DNA of 55,701 nucleotides. Source: Nostoc favosum CHAB5714. Its GTDB lineage: Bacteria; Cyanobacteriota; Cyanobacteriia; Cyanobacteriales; Nostocaceae. Both the position numbers and the translations under genes were made by a program. The stretch covers positions 1 to 55,701 of the forward strand of contig NZ_JAIVFQ010000045.1 of NCBI RefSeq assembly GCF_020829495.1. Reading direction: 5' to 3'. Below, piece by piece: positions 34,065 to 43,535 of this stretch (the first letter of the stretch is position 1; each line of letters opens with the position of its first letter). Under the pieces are notes generated by a model that ran no database searches, was not told the origin of the DNA, and was given only the letters and a program-made list of their open reading frames with translations.

Positions 34065-35033
34065 TTAATTATATTTTTTAGTTAAATAACCATTCTTCCA
34101 AAGATAAAAAGGACTAATTAAACTGCTTAAAAATAGTTGCATTTCACAAGCAGCAACTAAATCAGTTTTCAATCTAGTCCGGTATTTGAGTAGGTGTAAA
34201 GCAATTTTACGCAGGTCATTTATCATATAAGCTAAAAGAGCAACTGGTTTATATACATGTTTGACATTCACCATTCTAGTTACATAACGGCTAAGTCCAA
34301 TGCCTCGAAAAAAGGGAATTAAATAGTCTTTTTGTAAGCGAAAATTTGGTATTTTGTGAGAAATTTCCATCTCTGGGTTATACCAAATTTCCCATCCTGA
34401 TTTTTGGATGTAAGATAACATTTCTAAGTCTTCACTGGTAAGCATATTGCCTTTAGCTCTACCAGTTAAAATAGGCTTATCTGGTACACTTTCTAACCAG
34501 GCTTGTCTACGGACAACAAGTCCGGCAGATGGGGGTAGTAGTTTTTTAGCTGCTTCATATAATAGCGGTAAATTACCTCGCTCTGTAATTGCCAAAAATG
34601 GAGCAATTCGCTGAAAGTTTTCTGGTGGTTCTACTTCCCAGTCAGGATGAATTTGGCTACCATAAGCTCCCGCATTAGGATATTTTTCACCGAAACCATA
34701 AGCTGCGGATACCCAATTTGATACTGGGTAGTTGTCATCATCTAAAAAACCTATGAATCTACCTTTAGCTTCTGCAACTGCCCTTTTTCGGGCATAAGCT
34801 GCCCCCTGTTGTGCTTCAAAGCAATACTTTAAAGGGTAAGGACACCGCCAATTTTGTTGATAGGTTTGAACAACTTTAGCTGTGTTATCAGTGCTGTTAT
34901 TGTCTACAACTATAATTTCCCAAGATAAATTTTCGGTGTGAAGTTGGTTTTGTAGCCGTTCTAATACTTCAGGCAAACGACTTTCACCGTTATAAGTTGG
35001 GATAGCTACAGTAAAGTCAAGGTTCTCAGTCAT
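34065..35033 (-). CDS. hpsE: GT2 glycosyltransferase HpsE
   Basis: A 322-residue GT2 glycosyltransferase beginning DFTVAIPTYNGESRLPEVL, followed by EIIVVDNNSTDNT, the metal site FIGFLDDDNYP and EDLEMLSYIQKSGWEIWYNPEM. It is the first of the three adjacent glycosyltransferases. Work on Nostoc punctiforme identified hpsE-G as needed for the motility polysaccharide; the sugar specificity here is not inferable. A 191-bp gap separates it from hpsD and may contain a separate promoter for the glycosyltransferase genes. The start is the ATG at 35033; no strong ribosome site is visible. Confidence 0.9.
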   Translation of the reverse strand: MTENLDFTVAIPTYNGESRLPEVLERLQNQLHTENLSWEIIVVDNNSTDNTAKVVQTYQQNWRCPYPLKYCFEAQQGAAYARKRAVAEAKGRFIGFLDDDNYPVSNWVSAAYGFGEKYPNAGAYGSQIHPDWEVEPPENFQRIAPFLAITERGNLPLLYEAAKKLLPPSAGLVVRRQAWLESVPDKPILTGRAKGNMLTSEDLEMLSYIQKSGWEIWYNPEMEISHKIPNFRLQKDYLIPFFRGIGLSRYVTRMVNVKHVYKPVALLAYMINDLRKIALHLLKYRTRLKTDLVAACEMQLFLSSLISPFYLWKNGYLTKKYN

Positions 35034-35224
35034 TTGACAAAAGGAATATTTGGATTAGGACGCTTTTTATATGTATGTTCAGCCAATGGCTAATTTATCA
35101 GCGACTCTTAAATAAATCTATCAAACATTAAAACTGCACCTGATGTTTTAATTTTGCGATCAACGTGCAGTTTTATGTACAGTGCGAATACGTATATTTG
35201 AATAAATATTACTACATAAATGGC

Positions 35225-35944
35225 TTAAGTGCATTTATCGTCTTTTGCTGTGAGCATTGAGCCTAAGAGAGTTTTCACAATGACGCATCGTTTTATGCTA
35301 CTAGCCAATGTAGAATTTGTAGAGCTTGGTACTGCTACCACTATTTTTAACCCAGGTGGCTCTGTACCTGCTGGTACTGTTCCAAAGTCTGGAGTTGGTA
35401 AAGTCAAAGCTCCCATATAGTCAAAGGTAATTTTTGTTGGCGTACTTGGGGGAGGGTAGGATACAGGAGAATTAGTAGTAGAATTGGCAGCGTTTTCACC
35501 ACTGAGATTTGCACCTAGCAGTAATTTATCAGAGCTAACGCCTACATCCGCCCCTAAAGGTTTCCATGTAGGGATTCCAGGATTAGTACGATAAATAGCA
35601 ACCTCTACATTTTGGGTTGTGGTATTTTTCTGAAAACTTACACTGTAGCTAAGTTTTTCGTTTTTAGCTTCGCGCTGTCCTTCTTGCAGTGCGGCTAAAA
35701 CGGCGTCGTTAGCCTTATTTACCTTCTGTCGATTTACAAAGGCAAACCAACTAGGAGTTGCGATCGCTGCTAGAACTCCAATCATGAGGACTATGACTAC
35801 TAATTCTATCAGGCTAAATCCGGCATCTTGTTGATTGTAGCAATCGCTATAGGGTCTATTTCCTAAATATTGCTGCTTTAGTTTTGTTTTTCGGCTGTGC
35901 AACTCGAAATAATCTAATAGTCTTAAACTAGGAATATTCTGCAT
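35225..35944 (-). CDS. hpsD: Pseudopilin HpsD
   Basis: A 239-residue GspH/FimT-like pseudopilin. A long, basic leader of 42 residues precedes the prepilin cleavage site QDAG|FSLIE and the membrane helix LVVIVLMIGVLAAIATPSWF. The head domain is Ser/Thr/Pro-rich and ends with a Cys pair (KRCVIVK and DDKCT) matching the fourth pseudopilin at 31455. Expected to be an initiator or minor component of a pilus-like fibre that helps secrete the hps polysaccharide. Located 38 bp downstream of hpsC. Confidence 0.88.
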   Translation of the reverse strand: MQNIPSLRLLDYFELHSRKTKLKQQYLGNRPYSDCYNQQDAGFSLIELVVIVLMIGVLAAIATPSWFAFVNRQKVNKANDAVLAALQEGQREAKNEKLSYSVSFQKNTTTQNVEVAIYRTNPGIPTWKPLGADVGVSSDKLLLGANLSGENAANSTTNSPVSYPPPSTPTKITFDYMGALTLPTPDFGTVPAGTEPPGLKIVVAVPSSTNSTLASSIKRCVIVKTLLGSMLTAKDDKCT

Positions 35945-35982
35945 AGTACCCTGTTTTTAGTAATCTTTGTCCAAGATAAAAG

Positions 35983-37017
35983 CTATTTGCTAAAGATGAA
36001 GCTGCTTCCTTGCACCTTAATGTTTCCACTCGGGAAATAACTAGATTTGTTGTCGGCATAACGTATTTTGCTTTCATCATTTTGTATTAGGCGAGCTTGT
36101 GCATTACCTCTTAAATAAACTTCAGCAGCACTTCTATTATTTCCGTCAGATGAATCTACACAAGCATAAAAGCCTCTTCTAACAAGGTTTGCTGCTGCTG
36201 GAACTTGTCTAAAGCCAGTAGAGCAAGTTACTGCTGCTGTCGCTGTTGGGGTTTCCTGTGTTATTTCTGTTTGATCTATAAAATCAACCAGAACCACGGG
36301 AACTTGATTGTAAGTGTCCCCTGCCAAACTATTTGTCCAACTATTCATTTTTTGCTCTAATGTTTTGCCTTTTTTTGACAAATCAAAAGCTTTAAAACCT
36401 TTATCTGGACATAGGCTATATTTTTCGGTAGTAAATCCAGGACAATCAGTTTTACCACTAGTATTTGCCACACCATCTTTAATTTGCCATCTGGCGATGC
36501 GGGCAGCTTGAGACCAGTTATTATTGTTAAAATTAGTGTCTTTAATTAAATAGTAAGCTACCAATGAGTATACAAATGAATCGTCTTTAAATTGAACTAC
36601 GTTGGCAGCATTTTTAGTCTCAACAGCGTCTTTGGTAAATTCTCGCTTCCAAAATACTAGAATTGGAACCCCATCTGTTACCGGACGAATTTGAGAATTG
36701 ATCGCTGCGATACCTACATCATCGTATATATATAGTGCTTGTTGGAGATCGCGAGTAATATAGTCGAGGGCTGCTTTAATTTCTTGCTCAGAGTTGGCTT
36801 TGGCTTGTTCCTGTCCATCAGTGTTTAAAACGCTGATCATAAAACCTAGCAACGGCGTAATTACTAGGAATGCGAGGATCATAGCCACGAGCAGTTCAAT
36901 GAGAGTGAAGCCACTATTTTTGTTTTGCTTCTGAGAAGGTTTTAGCTGAGTACTTAACAGCCACCTCAGTATATTCATTTTGCCAAAATTTCTCCTTAGT
37001 GACGGATACTGAGTCAT
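35983..37017 (-). CDS. hpsC: Pseudopilin HpsC (PilW/GspJ-like)
   Basis: A PilW/GspJ-like pseudopilin. From the ATG at 37017 it is 344 residues. The leader ends at NSG|FTLIE, then the helix LLVAMILAFLVITPLLGFMISVL and a long periplasmic head with four or more cysteines. Three starts are open: GTG 37071, which overlaps hpsB by 28 bp; ATG 37017; and ATG 36978, which has an AAGGAG 14 bases upstream. I take 37017 because it leaves a normal 26-bp gap after hpsB. Expected role: minor pilin in the hormogonium secretion apparatus. Confidence 0.87.
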   Translation of the reverse strand: MTQYPSLRRNFGKMNILRWLLSTQLKPSQKQNKNSGFTLIELLVAMILAFLVITPLLGFMISVLNTDGQEQAKANSEQEIKAALDYITRDLQQALYIYDDVGIAAINSQIRPVTDGVPILVFWKREFTKDAVETKNAANVVQFKDDSFVYSLVAYYLIKDTNFNNNNWSQAARIARWQIKDGVANTSGKTDCPGFTTEKYSLCPDKGFKAFDLSKKGKTLEQKMNSWTNSLAGDTYNQVPVVLVDFIDQTEITQETPTATAAVTCSTGFRQVPAAANLVRRGFYACVDSSDGNNRSAAEVYLRGNAQARLIQNDESKIRYADNKSSYFPSGNIKVQGSSFIFSK

Positions 37018-37043
37018 GAAATTATTTATGTTTGCTGGGTTAA

Positions 37044-37814
37044 TTATTGACAACCACCAAGGCGATCGCACAAAGCGCTATAGGAGGGTTGACCCCTGAC
37101 AATTTCAGTTGTTATTTCTACCAATGGTGCTTTGCGATCGCCTAATCCCCCACTAAATGTTGCTGCTTTTTTTCCATCCCTACCGGCAGTTAAACTACCA
37201 AATTCAGCATCTGAACGATATACCCGAACTCCCAAACGATAGCTTTGACCTTTATCAGCGTCGCTTGTGACAGCAACGCGAATAGCCTGAATGTAAAATA
37301 GATCGCTAGTACAGCTAGGATTAGCAAGGCTGCCATTTTTGTTAAAGCAATACAAAGTATTCTTGGTTGCGGTTGTGGGAGCTTTCTCAGTACTCACTAA
37401 ATAGTCACTGGTTGAACTGGATACATTTCTAGTTGTACTAGGAGCTAATGTAACGGTGATTGCCGGATCTGAGATTGTTTTAGATTTAATAGCATCAATG
37501 AAGGCTTTAGCCGCTTCTGTTGCCAATTCTACCCGTCTAGCTTGGACACGAGTTCCTGTTGATATGACTAAGACAGGTGCGATCGCAGTTAGCAAAATAG
37601 TGACTAGAAGTATTGCTACCAGCGATTCAATGATTGTAAAACCAGACTCGCTTGACTGAGTATTATAACTTACGCACAAGAGATTTTCCAATTCCATTAA
37701 AAAGTGGACTTTTGAGTTTCTCGCTTTTTTAAGGTGGACTGGAATAAATCGAAAGTTCAGGTTTTTACTGCATAAACCTTGAGTAAATAATTTTGGTAAT
37801 TGGTGCAGTTTCAT
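37044..37814 (-). CDS. hpsB: Pseudopilin HpsB (PilV/GspI-like)
   Basis: A 256-residue pseudopilin with the cleavage site SESG|FTIIE and helix SLVAILLVTILLTAIAPVLVIS, then an alpha-helix with basic patches (RVQARRVELATEAAKAFIDAI) and a head domain ending in CDRLGGCQ. From the ATG at 37814 the leader is about 58 residues, long even for cyanobacteria. An internal ATG at 37697 would give a 19-residue leader and may be the true start. It is the second gene of the locus, 197 bp after hpsA. Confidence 0.87.
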   Translation of the reverse strand: MKLHQLPKLFTQGLCSKNLNFRFIPVHLKKARNSKVHFLMELENLLCVSYNTQSSESGFTIIESLVAILLVTILLTAIAPVLVISTGTRVQARRVELATEAAKAFIDAIKSKTISDPAITVTLAPSTTRNVSSSTSDYLVSTEKAPTTATKNTLYCFNKNGSLANPSCTSDLFYIQAIRVAVTSDADKGQSYRLGVRVYRSDAEFGSLTAGRDGKKAATFSGGLGDRKAPLVEITTEIVRGQPSYSALCDRLGGCQ

Positions 37815-38011
37815 GGTTAATTTATCAAAATTGGTGATTCCAATCGACGCTTAAACTTAATTAGGTTGATTAACTCTTTTTTACTCAATTTGTGTGAGTG
37901 GCTTTGACTTATGTTGTGTCTAGTTGATTACCTACGGTGTTTTGTAGGCATTAACCGAACTTGATTTATACAGCCCTGACGGAATGCCAGGGCGAAAAAA
38001 GGTTACGAAGC

Positions 38012-41000
38012 TTAATCTGGCACTACTGGACAGGTAGTAGGACGCTGAGTTGCTGGTAACGCATAGTTAGTACTCTTAGTGGTAGTAGTATTAGCAACAG
38101 TATCTTCGATTTTGATGTCAAATCCAGAACCAAATCCATCCTTGTTTGTTGTTTCTTGGGTTGAACATAGTAAGGCTTGCACCCAACGATCATCCCGCGA
38201 AACTTCTCGGTAGTAATTATCTGGTGCATCGGTGGAGGGAGTTACGAAACGTTGAGCAAACAAATCTGGGTTTTGTGATAAAAGTGCTACATCAAAACCC
38301 CAGTTACGTAGAGGAGGCATATAGTAAGGCGCTCCCCCTTGAGGAAAGGTACTATCTGAGTGGTAGTAGAAATTATTACGCTCAGAAAACAGACTACGGG
38401 CTTCGTGGTTACCGCCTGCCCCTATTTTAATTAGGGCTTGGTAGGGAGCTGTGGCGTAAGCACTACGTTTGAACTGGATAAATGAACCTGTGATCTTGGA
38501 AGCAATACTATCCCAGTTTTCTAAAAAGCGTGGAAAGTTATGGAAACCTCCATTAGTCTCGAAAAAATTAATAGTGGAGGAATTACCCACACGCGACGGA
38601 GTATCACCAGCCGCAATCACTAAGTTAAATGTAGTTTCCACAGCTTTAGGTAACCAACTAGTGTTTTTGACGCGATTATCTACTGAATTCAGGTCAGTTA
38701 TACTGCCGTAATCACTGGTGGAGTCGGGCGATTTTTTTGGGACGTTGATTTGTAGAATTGGCTCTAAAAGTGGTTGGGAAGTTCCGTCTGCACCTGATGG
38801 AAAACTGTAGAATAGGCGAGTTGTATTGTTGTAGAATTTTGAATCCGATGCTGGTGGATTGGCTGTGTCACTAGCTACAACTGTTGTAAACCATAGAGCA
38901 TTACTTGTGCTAGTAGGTACAGCACCGGAAGCGTCAACTTTACTTGATACAATTCCCAAGGCAACAGGAGAGGCAGAAAGGCTAGGCTTAAAAATTGGAT
39001 CACCGATTACATCAAGCAATTCCCCACTAGTTTTATCTCGCTTGAAGGCAACTCGACGAGGGAATTTCTCATACCCTGCCTTTGGAGGGTTATTCGTCGA
39101 GGTCGTACCTGCCACAAGTTTAGTGGCATCTGCATCGGCAGGTAGGTCAGCTGATTTGACTTTACTCTCACTATCAGTTATTGTGCCATCACCATTAAGA
39201 TCGTAACCAACATACCAATCAGTGCATTCAGCAACATTTAAGTTAAAGCACATTTCCATGACGTACTCTGGAAAGCTGACGCGGCGCTGAATAGGAGTGA
39301 CGAAGTTATTGAAATAGGAACTATTCGCAGTCGCAGCAGCACCACTTTCTTTGTAGGTGCTATCTGTAAAATTCCGAGAAGTAACAAAGTTATTGTCCCA
39401 AAAGCCGTTTTTCAGCCGTTGTTTTCTGACAACATTTTTTGTCGGATCAACTGCATCACTCGTATCTGTGCGGTTATTTCTCAAGTCAAAATCGCCCTCA
39501 TTACGATAACCTTCCTTGAAGCTAGACGACAATAAAGTGACGGCATCAGCAAGGACTGATGCTGGTCGCCACGTCTCGCCTGCGGTACATTTAGGTAGTC
39601 TAGGGTCTTTGGGACGGCAAGCAAAGTTGGGATTGCGATTGGTAGCATAACGTGCATAAAAGTTGCTGTCCCAGTCAGAGCCGGAATTTAGAAGAGGGGT
39701 TGTAAATTCTTGTTGACTGTGGATATTAAATGCATCTTTGACGTAGGCGGGTAAGTCTGTAGCAAGAATTAAGCCCTTTTCCTCTGGTCTATAATCGTTT
39801 TCGGTTCCTCCGGTTCCCCGATTCAATTGACTGCCATTGATCAACATAATGGCATTAGGACGACGGTTAGGATCGAGTTTATAGTCACTGGCGCTGACAT
39901 CAGCACTGGTTGGGTCACTGGTATCAGGTTGGGCATCATCACGGGCAGCGTAGATAATGCCACTATTGGGTAGTAAGTATTCGTTAGCCCATGTACCAGT
40001 AATTGCTGTTTTACGGAGTAGATTTAAATCAAGAACGGTAGCGCGAATTTCTAGCGGCTGACGCTGTTCAATTTCCAGGTCGTATTGTCCTGATAGCGCA
40101 ACTTTATCTATGGCTTTAATTTGTCTGGCATCAAGAAAAGCTGTTTCTTTAATTGCCTTATCAGGAACTATGCTGTTATCCCGCGTGAGAGTGCCATCAG
40201 TAATTTGTAAAGCACAAATAGTAGAGTCAATCGCTGATTGCTCTGAGAGGGTAAGAGGTTGGTCAGTTGCTTTCTTCAATGCCTGACGCAAGAGGGGGTT
40301 AACAAACTGACTATTAGGGAATACCAAATTAGCTTGGTACTTCAAGCGTTCTTGCAAATCAAAGGCTTTTGTAGCGACATTATCCTTAGTACCTGTTGTG
40401 GTAAATAGTCCATCGCTATTTGTTGTCAGTCCTCTAGTAACATTAGCAGATGTAGTGGTAGAAACTGTGTAGCTAAAACCATTATTAGATTTGTCTGCCT
40501 TGGTTGGGTCACTGGGGTCGTAACCGTCTGTTGTGGCTGTAGCTAAATTTGTGGGGTTATAGTAGCTACTGACACAGGCGATCGGTTCTTGGTAATTATC
40601 GTCTTTCAACGGGTCGTAGGGGTCTTTGTTGTAGTGATAAACCGCCGTAGCACGCATTACCAAATGACCACGAGTTTGTTTGCTAGTGTCTAGGGGAGCG
40701 GTAGGGTCTGGTACTACCATTTGCATGGCATCAGACCAGACTACTGGTGCTTTATCCTCGTTTTCTGGGGTATTGGTATTATTAGCAGCTGCTGATGGTG
40801 TGGGCAAGTTAGAACCCCCTGGACTATACACCCCAGCACCTGTAACTACTCGAAGACCACCAAGAACATCAAGTACATCGGCACGACTATTAGCTGCTGA
40901 TGTTTCCCAATAACCGTCACGTCCACTAGCACCGAGGTCTGCTAACTGTTTAACGCGGGTGGTACGGGTACGGGTTTTAGTGCTATCTTTCCACGTTTGA

Positions 41001-42769
41001 CCAGAAATTTCTTGCGGAACATCTTCACCAAGGAATTCTTTAAGTGTGCTATCCCATCGGAGTTCTGGTAAATTGTTGCCTACAAGGATGCGATCGCCTA
41101 ATTCTTTTTCTTCCACAGGACTCTTATCGACCGTCTCCGGATCAATAGCAGTCAACTGTGATGTACTTAAGGTTAACTTAGTATTTGTATCTGTAGGGTA
41201 CATCCACACATCCAACGGTCGTAGATCATCATTACTCTTATTAGCAGTATTATCTTTGCCTTGTAAGACTTCAGTTGTAGCATACAGTGTGCTAGGAGCA
41301 GTTTTAAGAATGCCGGATGTACCCAAAAAAACTTCTCTAAATGGCACACGCCTAGTACGCTGACGAAAGTAAACTTGTAATTCTTGTTTTCTTACTTTCT
41401 CTGCGTCTAAACTAGGGTCTTTAGTGGTGCGTCTATCAATATTATCTTTTACAATTTGAGGGTCATTACCTTTATCACGAGCGAATTGTGCTTTTACTAA
41501 CAAATCAATACGTTCTGCGTAAGCCCTACTGTTATAAGCAATTTCATTAGGTATGTTAGTAGTAGATTTCTCAGGCGATGTAAGAGCCTTAACGGCAGGA
41601 ACAGCATTATCTTTGAATAAATCTATGGAGCTTCCCCCTACCTCAGAATCAGTTATAGCGCCATTTGTTGCAACGTTACCACCAATGATGATTTTGCCGT
41701 TTTCACGTTCATAATAGCAGGACTCTATACTGCTGACCTGAAAGAACCTAATCGGATTCGGATCTGTGTTTTTTCTGGTGAAGAAGTTACTGTTAGTAAA
41801 CATACGTCCATTCATACGGAACGCAGGCCCAGGTGTGATATCTAAATCATCTTCATAAACTACAGAATTGTTCGTCAATGGTATTTGCTTGCGGTCTTGT
41901 TGCAGTTCTATAGCCGAAAAGCCTTGATTACCTTTGTAGGCTTGATATTTATCCTTAATAGTACTGTCAAAAGAGCTTATATCTGTAATCGGAACTATTG
42001 CAGTGTAGATAAAAAAGCTTTTTTTCAATTCTCCAGTTGTGACTTTATACCAACTAGAACCACCAATCAAGCTAGCACTCGTGTCACCGCTAGAATCACA
42101 AACTTTACCAGCTAAAGGAACAGTTCTTGCTTCAAGAGGACTGCGTTTACGTTGAGGAGCACTACTTGCATAAGGAGGGTTTCGGAAGTAAATACCGTAA
42201 AGTGTAAAACTATCAAATTTACCGTCATTATCAGTATCTACAGGAAACTTCCATGCAGTTTCCAGAACTTCTTTTGATTCTAAAAGACCGTCTTTAGGTG
42301 CTTCAATATTGTTATCTTTATCCAGGTCATATCCTACAATTAGAGAAGTTTCATCACCTAAAGTATAGGTTGTTAGTTTATTAATCATAGTGCTATAAAG
42401 TGTCCCATCAGATGGTACCGCCCGTGGTAATGTTGGGTCGGCAAAGAGTGCAGTAATTTTTGCTTTTGCCCGATCCAATGCAGGTGTAGCTGCTTGAAGT
42501 ACAGTTTCATTTACTCGGACATTACTAGCGTTTTTAGAACGTTCAAAAGAGCGAAATAAAATTGCAGTTGTTAACAGCACGACTACCAAACTTACCATCG
42601 CCACTGTCGGCAACAAAAACCCAGCATTCTCTGAGCTGCGTCTTCTTCTAATCCCAAAAATAGTTCGTAGGAGCCAAATAATTTGCTTGTTAATTGCAGA
42701 TAAAAATTTCTTGCTAATTTGTCTGAAGCTTTTTTGAAGTGCCTTTACTAGCTTAGATTTTCGAGACAT
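38012..42769 (-). CDS. hpsA: Hormogonium polysaccharide protein HpsA
   Basis: A 1585-residue secreted protein, the largest product of the window. A basic cytoplasmic N-terminus (residues 1-48) ends in ENAGFLLPT and the hydrophobic helix VAMVSLVVVLLTTAILF, a prepilin-like arrangement that lacks the Glu at position +5. The remaining about 1,500 residues are Asp/Asn/Ser/Thr-rich with short acidic loops such as YDLDKDNN and YDLNGDGT that could bind calcium, plus scattered cysteines. It shares its layout with PilX-like large pilus components. Genetic work in Nostoc punctiforme ties hpsA to the polysaccharide for gliding. First gene of the hps cluster. Confidence 0.92.
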   Translation of the reverse strand: MSRKSKLVKALQKSFRQISKKFLSAINKQIIWLLRTIFGIRRRRSSENAGFLLPTVAMVSLVVVLLTTAILFRSFERSKNASNVRVNETVLQAATPALDRAKAKITALFADPTLPRAVPSDGTLYSTMINKLTTYTLGDETSLIVGYDLDKDNNIEAPKDGLLESKEVLETAWKFPVDTDNDGKFDSFTLYGIYFRNPPYASSAPQRKRSPLEARTVPLAGKVCDSSGDTSASLIGGSSWYKVTTGELKKSFFIYTAIVPITDISSFDSTIKDKYQAYKGNQGFSAIELQQDRKQIPLTNNSVVYEDDLDITPGPAFRMNGRMFTNSNFFTRKNTDPNPIRFFQVSSIESCYYERENGKIIIGGNVATNGAITDSEVGGSSIDLFKDNAVPAVKALTSPEKSTTNIPNEIAYNSRAYAERIDLLVKAQFARDKGNDPQIVKDNIDRRTTKDPSLDAEKVRKQELQVYFRQRTRRVPFREVFLGTSGILKTAPSTLYATTEVLQGKDNTANKSNDDLRPLDVWMYPTDTNTKLTLSTSQLTAIDPETVDKSPVEEKELGDRILVGNNLPELRWDSTLKEFLGEDVPQEISGQTWKDSTKTRTRTTRVKQLADLGASGRDGYWETSAANSRADVLDVLGGLRVVTGAGVYSPGGSNLPTPSAAANNTNTPENEDKAPVVWSDAMQMVVPDPTAPLDTSKQTRGHLVMRATAVYHYNKDPYDPLKDDNYQEPIACVSSYYNPTNLATATTDGYDPSDPTKADKSNNGFSYTVSTTTSANVTRGLTTNSDGLFTTTGTKDNVATKAFDLQERLKYQANLVFPNSQFVNPLLRQALKKATDQPLTLSEQSAIDSTICALQITDGTLTRDNSIVPDKAIKETAFLDARQIKAIDKVALSGQYDLEIEQRQPLEIRATVLDLNLLRKTAITGTWANEYLLPNSGIIYAARDDAQPDTSDPTSADVSASDYKLDPNRRPNAIMLINGSQLNRGTGGTENDYRPEEKGLILATDLPAYVKDAFNIHSQQEFTTPLLNSGSDWDSNFYARYATNRNPNFACRPKDPRLPKCTAGETWRPASVLADAVTLLSSSFKEGYRNEGDFDLRNNRTDTSDAVDPTKNVVRKQRLKNGFWDNNFVTSRNFTDSTYKESGAAATANSSYFNNFVTPIQRRVSFPEYVMEMCFNLNVAECTDWYVGYDLNGDGTITDSESKVKSADLPADADATKLVAGTTSTNNPPKAGYEKFPRRVAFKRDKTSGELLDVIGDPIFKPSLSASPVALGIVSSKVDASGAVPTSTSNALWFTTVVASDTANPPASDSKFYNNTTRLFYSFPSGADGTSQPLLEPILQINVPKKSPDSTSDYGSITDLNSVDNRVKNTSWLPKAVETTFNLVIAAGDTPSRVGNSSTINFFETNGGFHNFPRFLENWDSIASKITGSFIQFKRSAYATAPYQALIKIGAGGNHEARSLFSERNNFYYHSDSTFPQGGAPYYMPPLRNWGFDVALLSQNPDLFAQRFVTPSTDAPDNYYREVSRDDRWVQALLCSTQETTNKDGFGSGFDIKIEDTVANTTTTKSTNYALPATQRPTTCPVVPD

Positions 42770-43142
42770 AGACGCTTCCCTGTTAAGTGGTTTATGTATG
42801 GCGGATTTTCTAGTTTTTTATACATCTTAAACTATGCCTGTAAAGTCTTTTTATAGGCACAAACTGAGGCTATATTTCTTATTTAACTACTGCATCTTGT
42901 TTGACTAACTTCCAAATAAAGTAGCTACAACAAAAGACAATTTATTAAAGTTATACCATTCATTAAGTGTTAATTTTATCCGGTAAATACTGATTTTTTG
43001 ATAATTATTTGATTTAAGTTCGATAAAGAGTAAGAACATAACTTCACAGTAAATTTGCGGAATGTATCTTATCTAAAAGCAAATTTATGAAGATGTTGTT
43101 AAGAGAGTAAGCTTATAATACCCATCTGTTAAAGGAAAGATA
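42770..43142. other. Upstream region of the hps locus
   Basis: About 370 bp of A+T-rich DNA (notably 42950-43140) with no gene. An imperfect palindrome GCCTGTAAA...TTTATAGGC lies at about 42836-42857, next to the promoter candidate, and could bind a regulator. Hormogonium genes are known to be controlled by alternative sigma factors; I cannot identify their sites from sequence. Confidence 0.45.
42817..42844 (-). promoter_or_regulatory. Promoter candidate for hpsA
   Basis: On the minus strand TTTACA (42844-42839), a 16-bp spacer and TATAAA (42822-42817) lie about 50 bp before the hpsA ATG. The -35 box overlaps the palindrome at 42836-42857. Confidence 0.35.
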
Positions 43143-43361
43143 TCAGGTGGCTGCAAAATAATTATATTCTATAGCTAACTTTAATTCAGAACTATAAAAA
43201 TCTATAACAAATTTATCCACACTATATTGTCGGCGAAATTTACAGTTTTCCAACTGTCTATCTCTGATTTTATCCCAAATAATTTTCTCGGCTTTTGTTA
43301 TATTTTGGCGTAATCGTCGCCTTTTTTCTATTTCACTATTTTTGTTATAAAGTTTAGTCAT
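43143..43361 (-). pseudogene. Truncated DUF559 (endonuclease-like) gene
   Basis: The 72-residue frame begins like DUF559 proteins, a small restriction-endonuclease-like (very-short-patch-repair-related) family of about 110-130 residues, with RRLRQNITKAEKIIWDKIRDRQL and KFRRQYSVDKFVIDFYSSELKLAIE. In the family this last stretch continues into a catalytic acidic segment (usually EVDG). Here it changes to YNYFAAT and stops, so the second half is missing. It lies next to a palindromic repeat (43381-43522) that may have caused the break. Likely non-functional. Confidence 0.75.
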
Positions 43362-43380
43362 TTTTATTTCAAATTCCAGT

Positions 43381-43522
43381 CCTCTCTCTTTTATAAGGAG
43401 AGGGTTGGGGTGAGGTCAAGCGATCGCTGTAAATGTTTATCCCGCCTTGATTGAATTGCTCACAATATAATAACCTCACCCCGCCCTTCGGGCACCCCTC
43501 TCCTTATTAAGGAGAGGGGGAG
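43381..43522. repeat. Multi-hairpin palindromic element between the DUF559 remnant and metH
   Basis: GGGGTGAGGT (43407-43416) pairs perfectly with ACCTCACCCC (43473-43482). Outside these arms are local hairpins, CCTCTC/GAGAGG on the left and CCCCTCTCCTT/AAGGAGAGGGG on the right (about 43496-43520), plus GCCC-TTC-GGGC (about 43483-43493). It resembles the palindromic elements near 47.4, 48.6 and 50.7 kb in architecture but not in core sequence. Confidence 0.65.
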
Positions 43523-43535
43523 GGGATATGATGGA

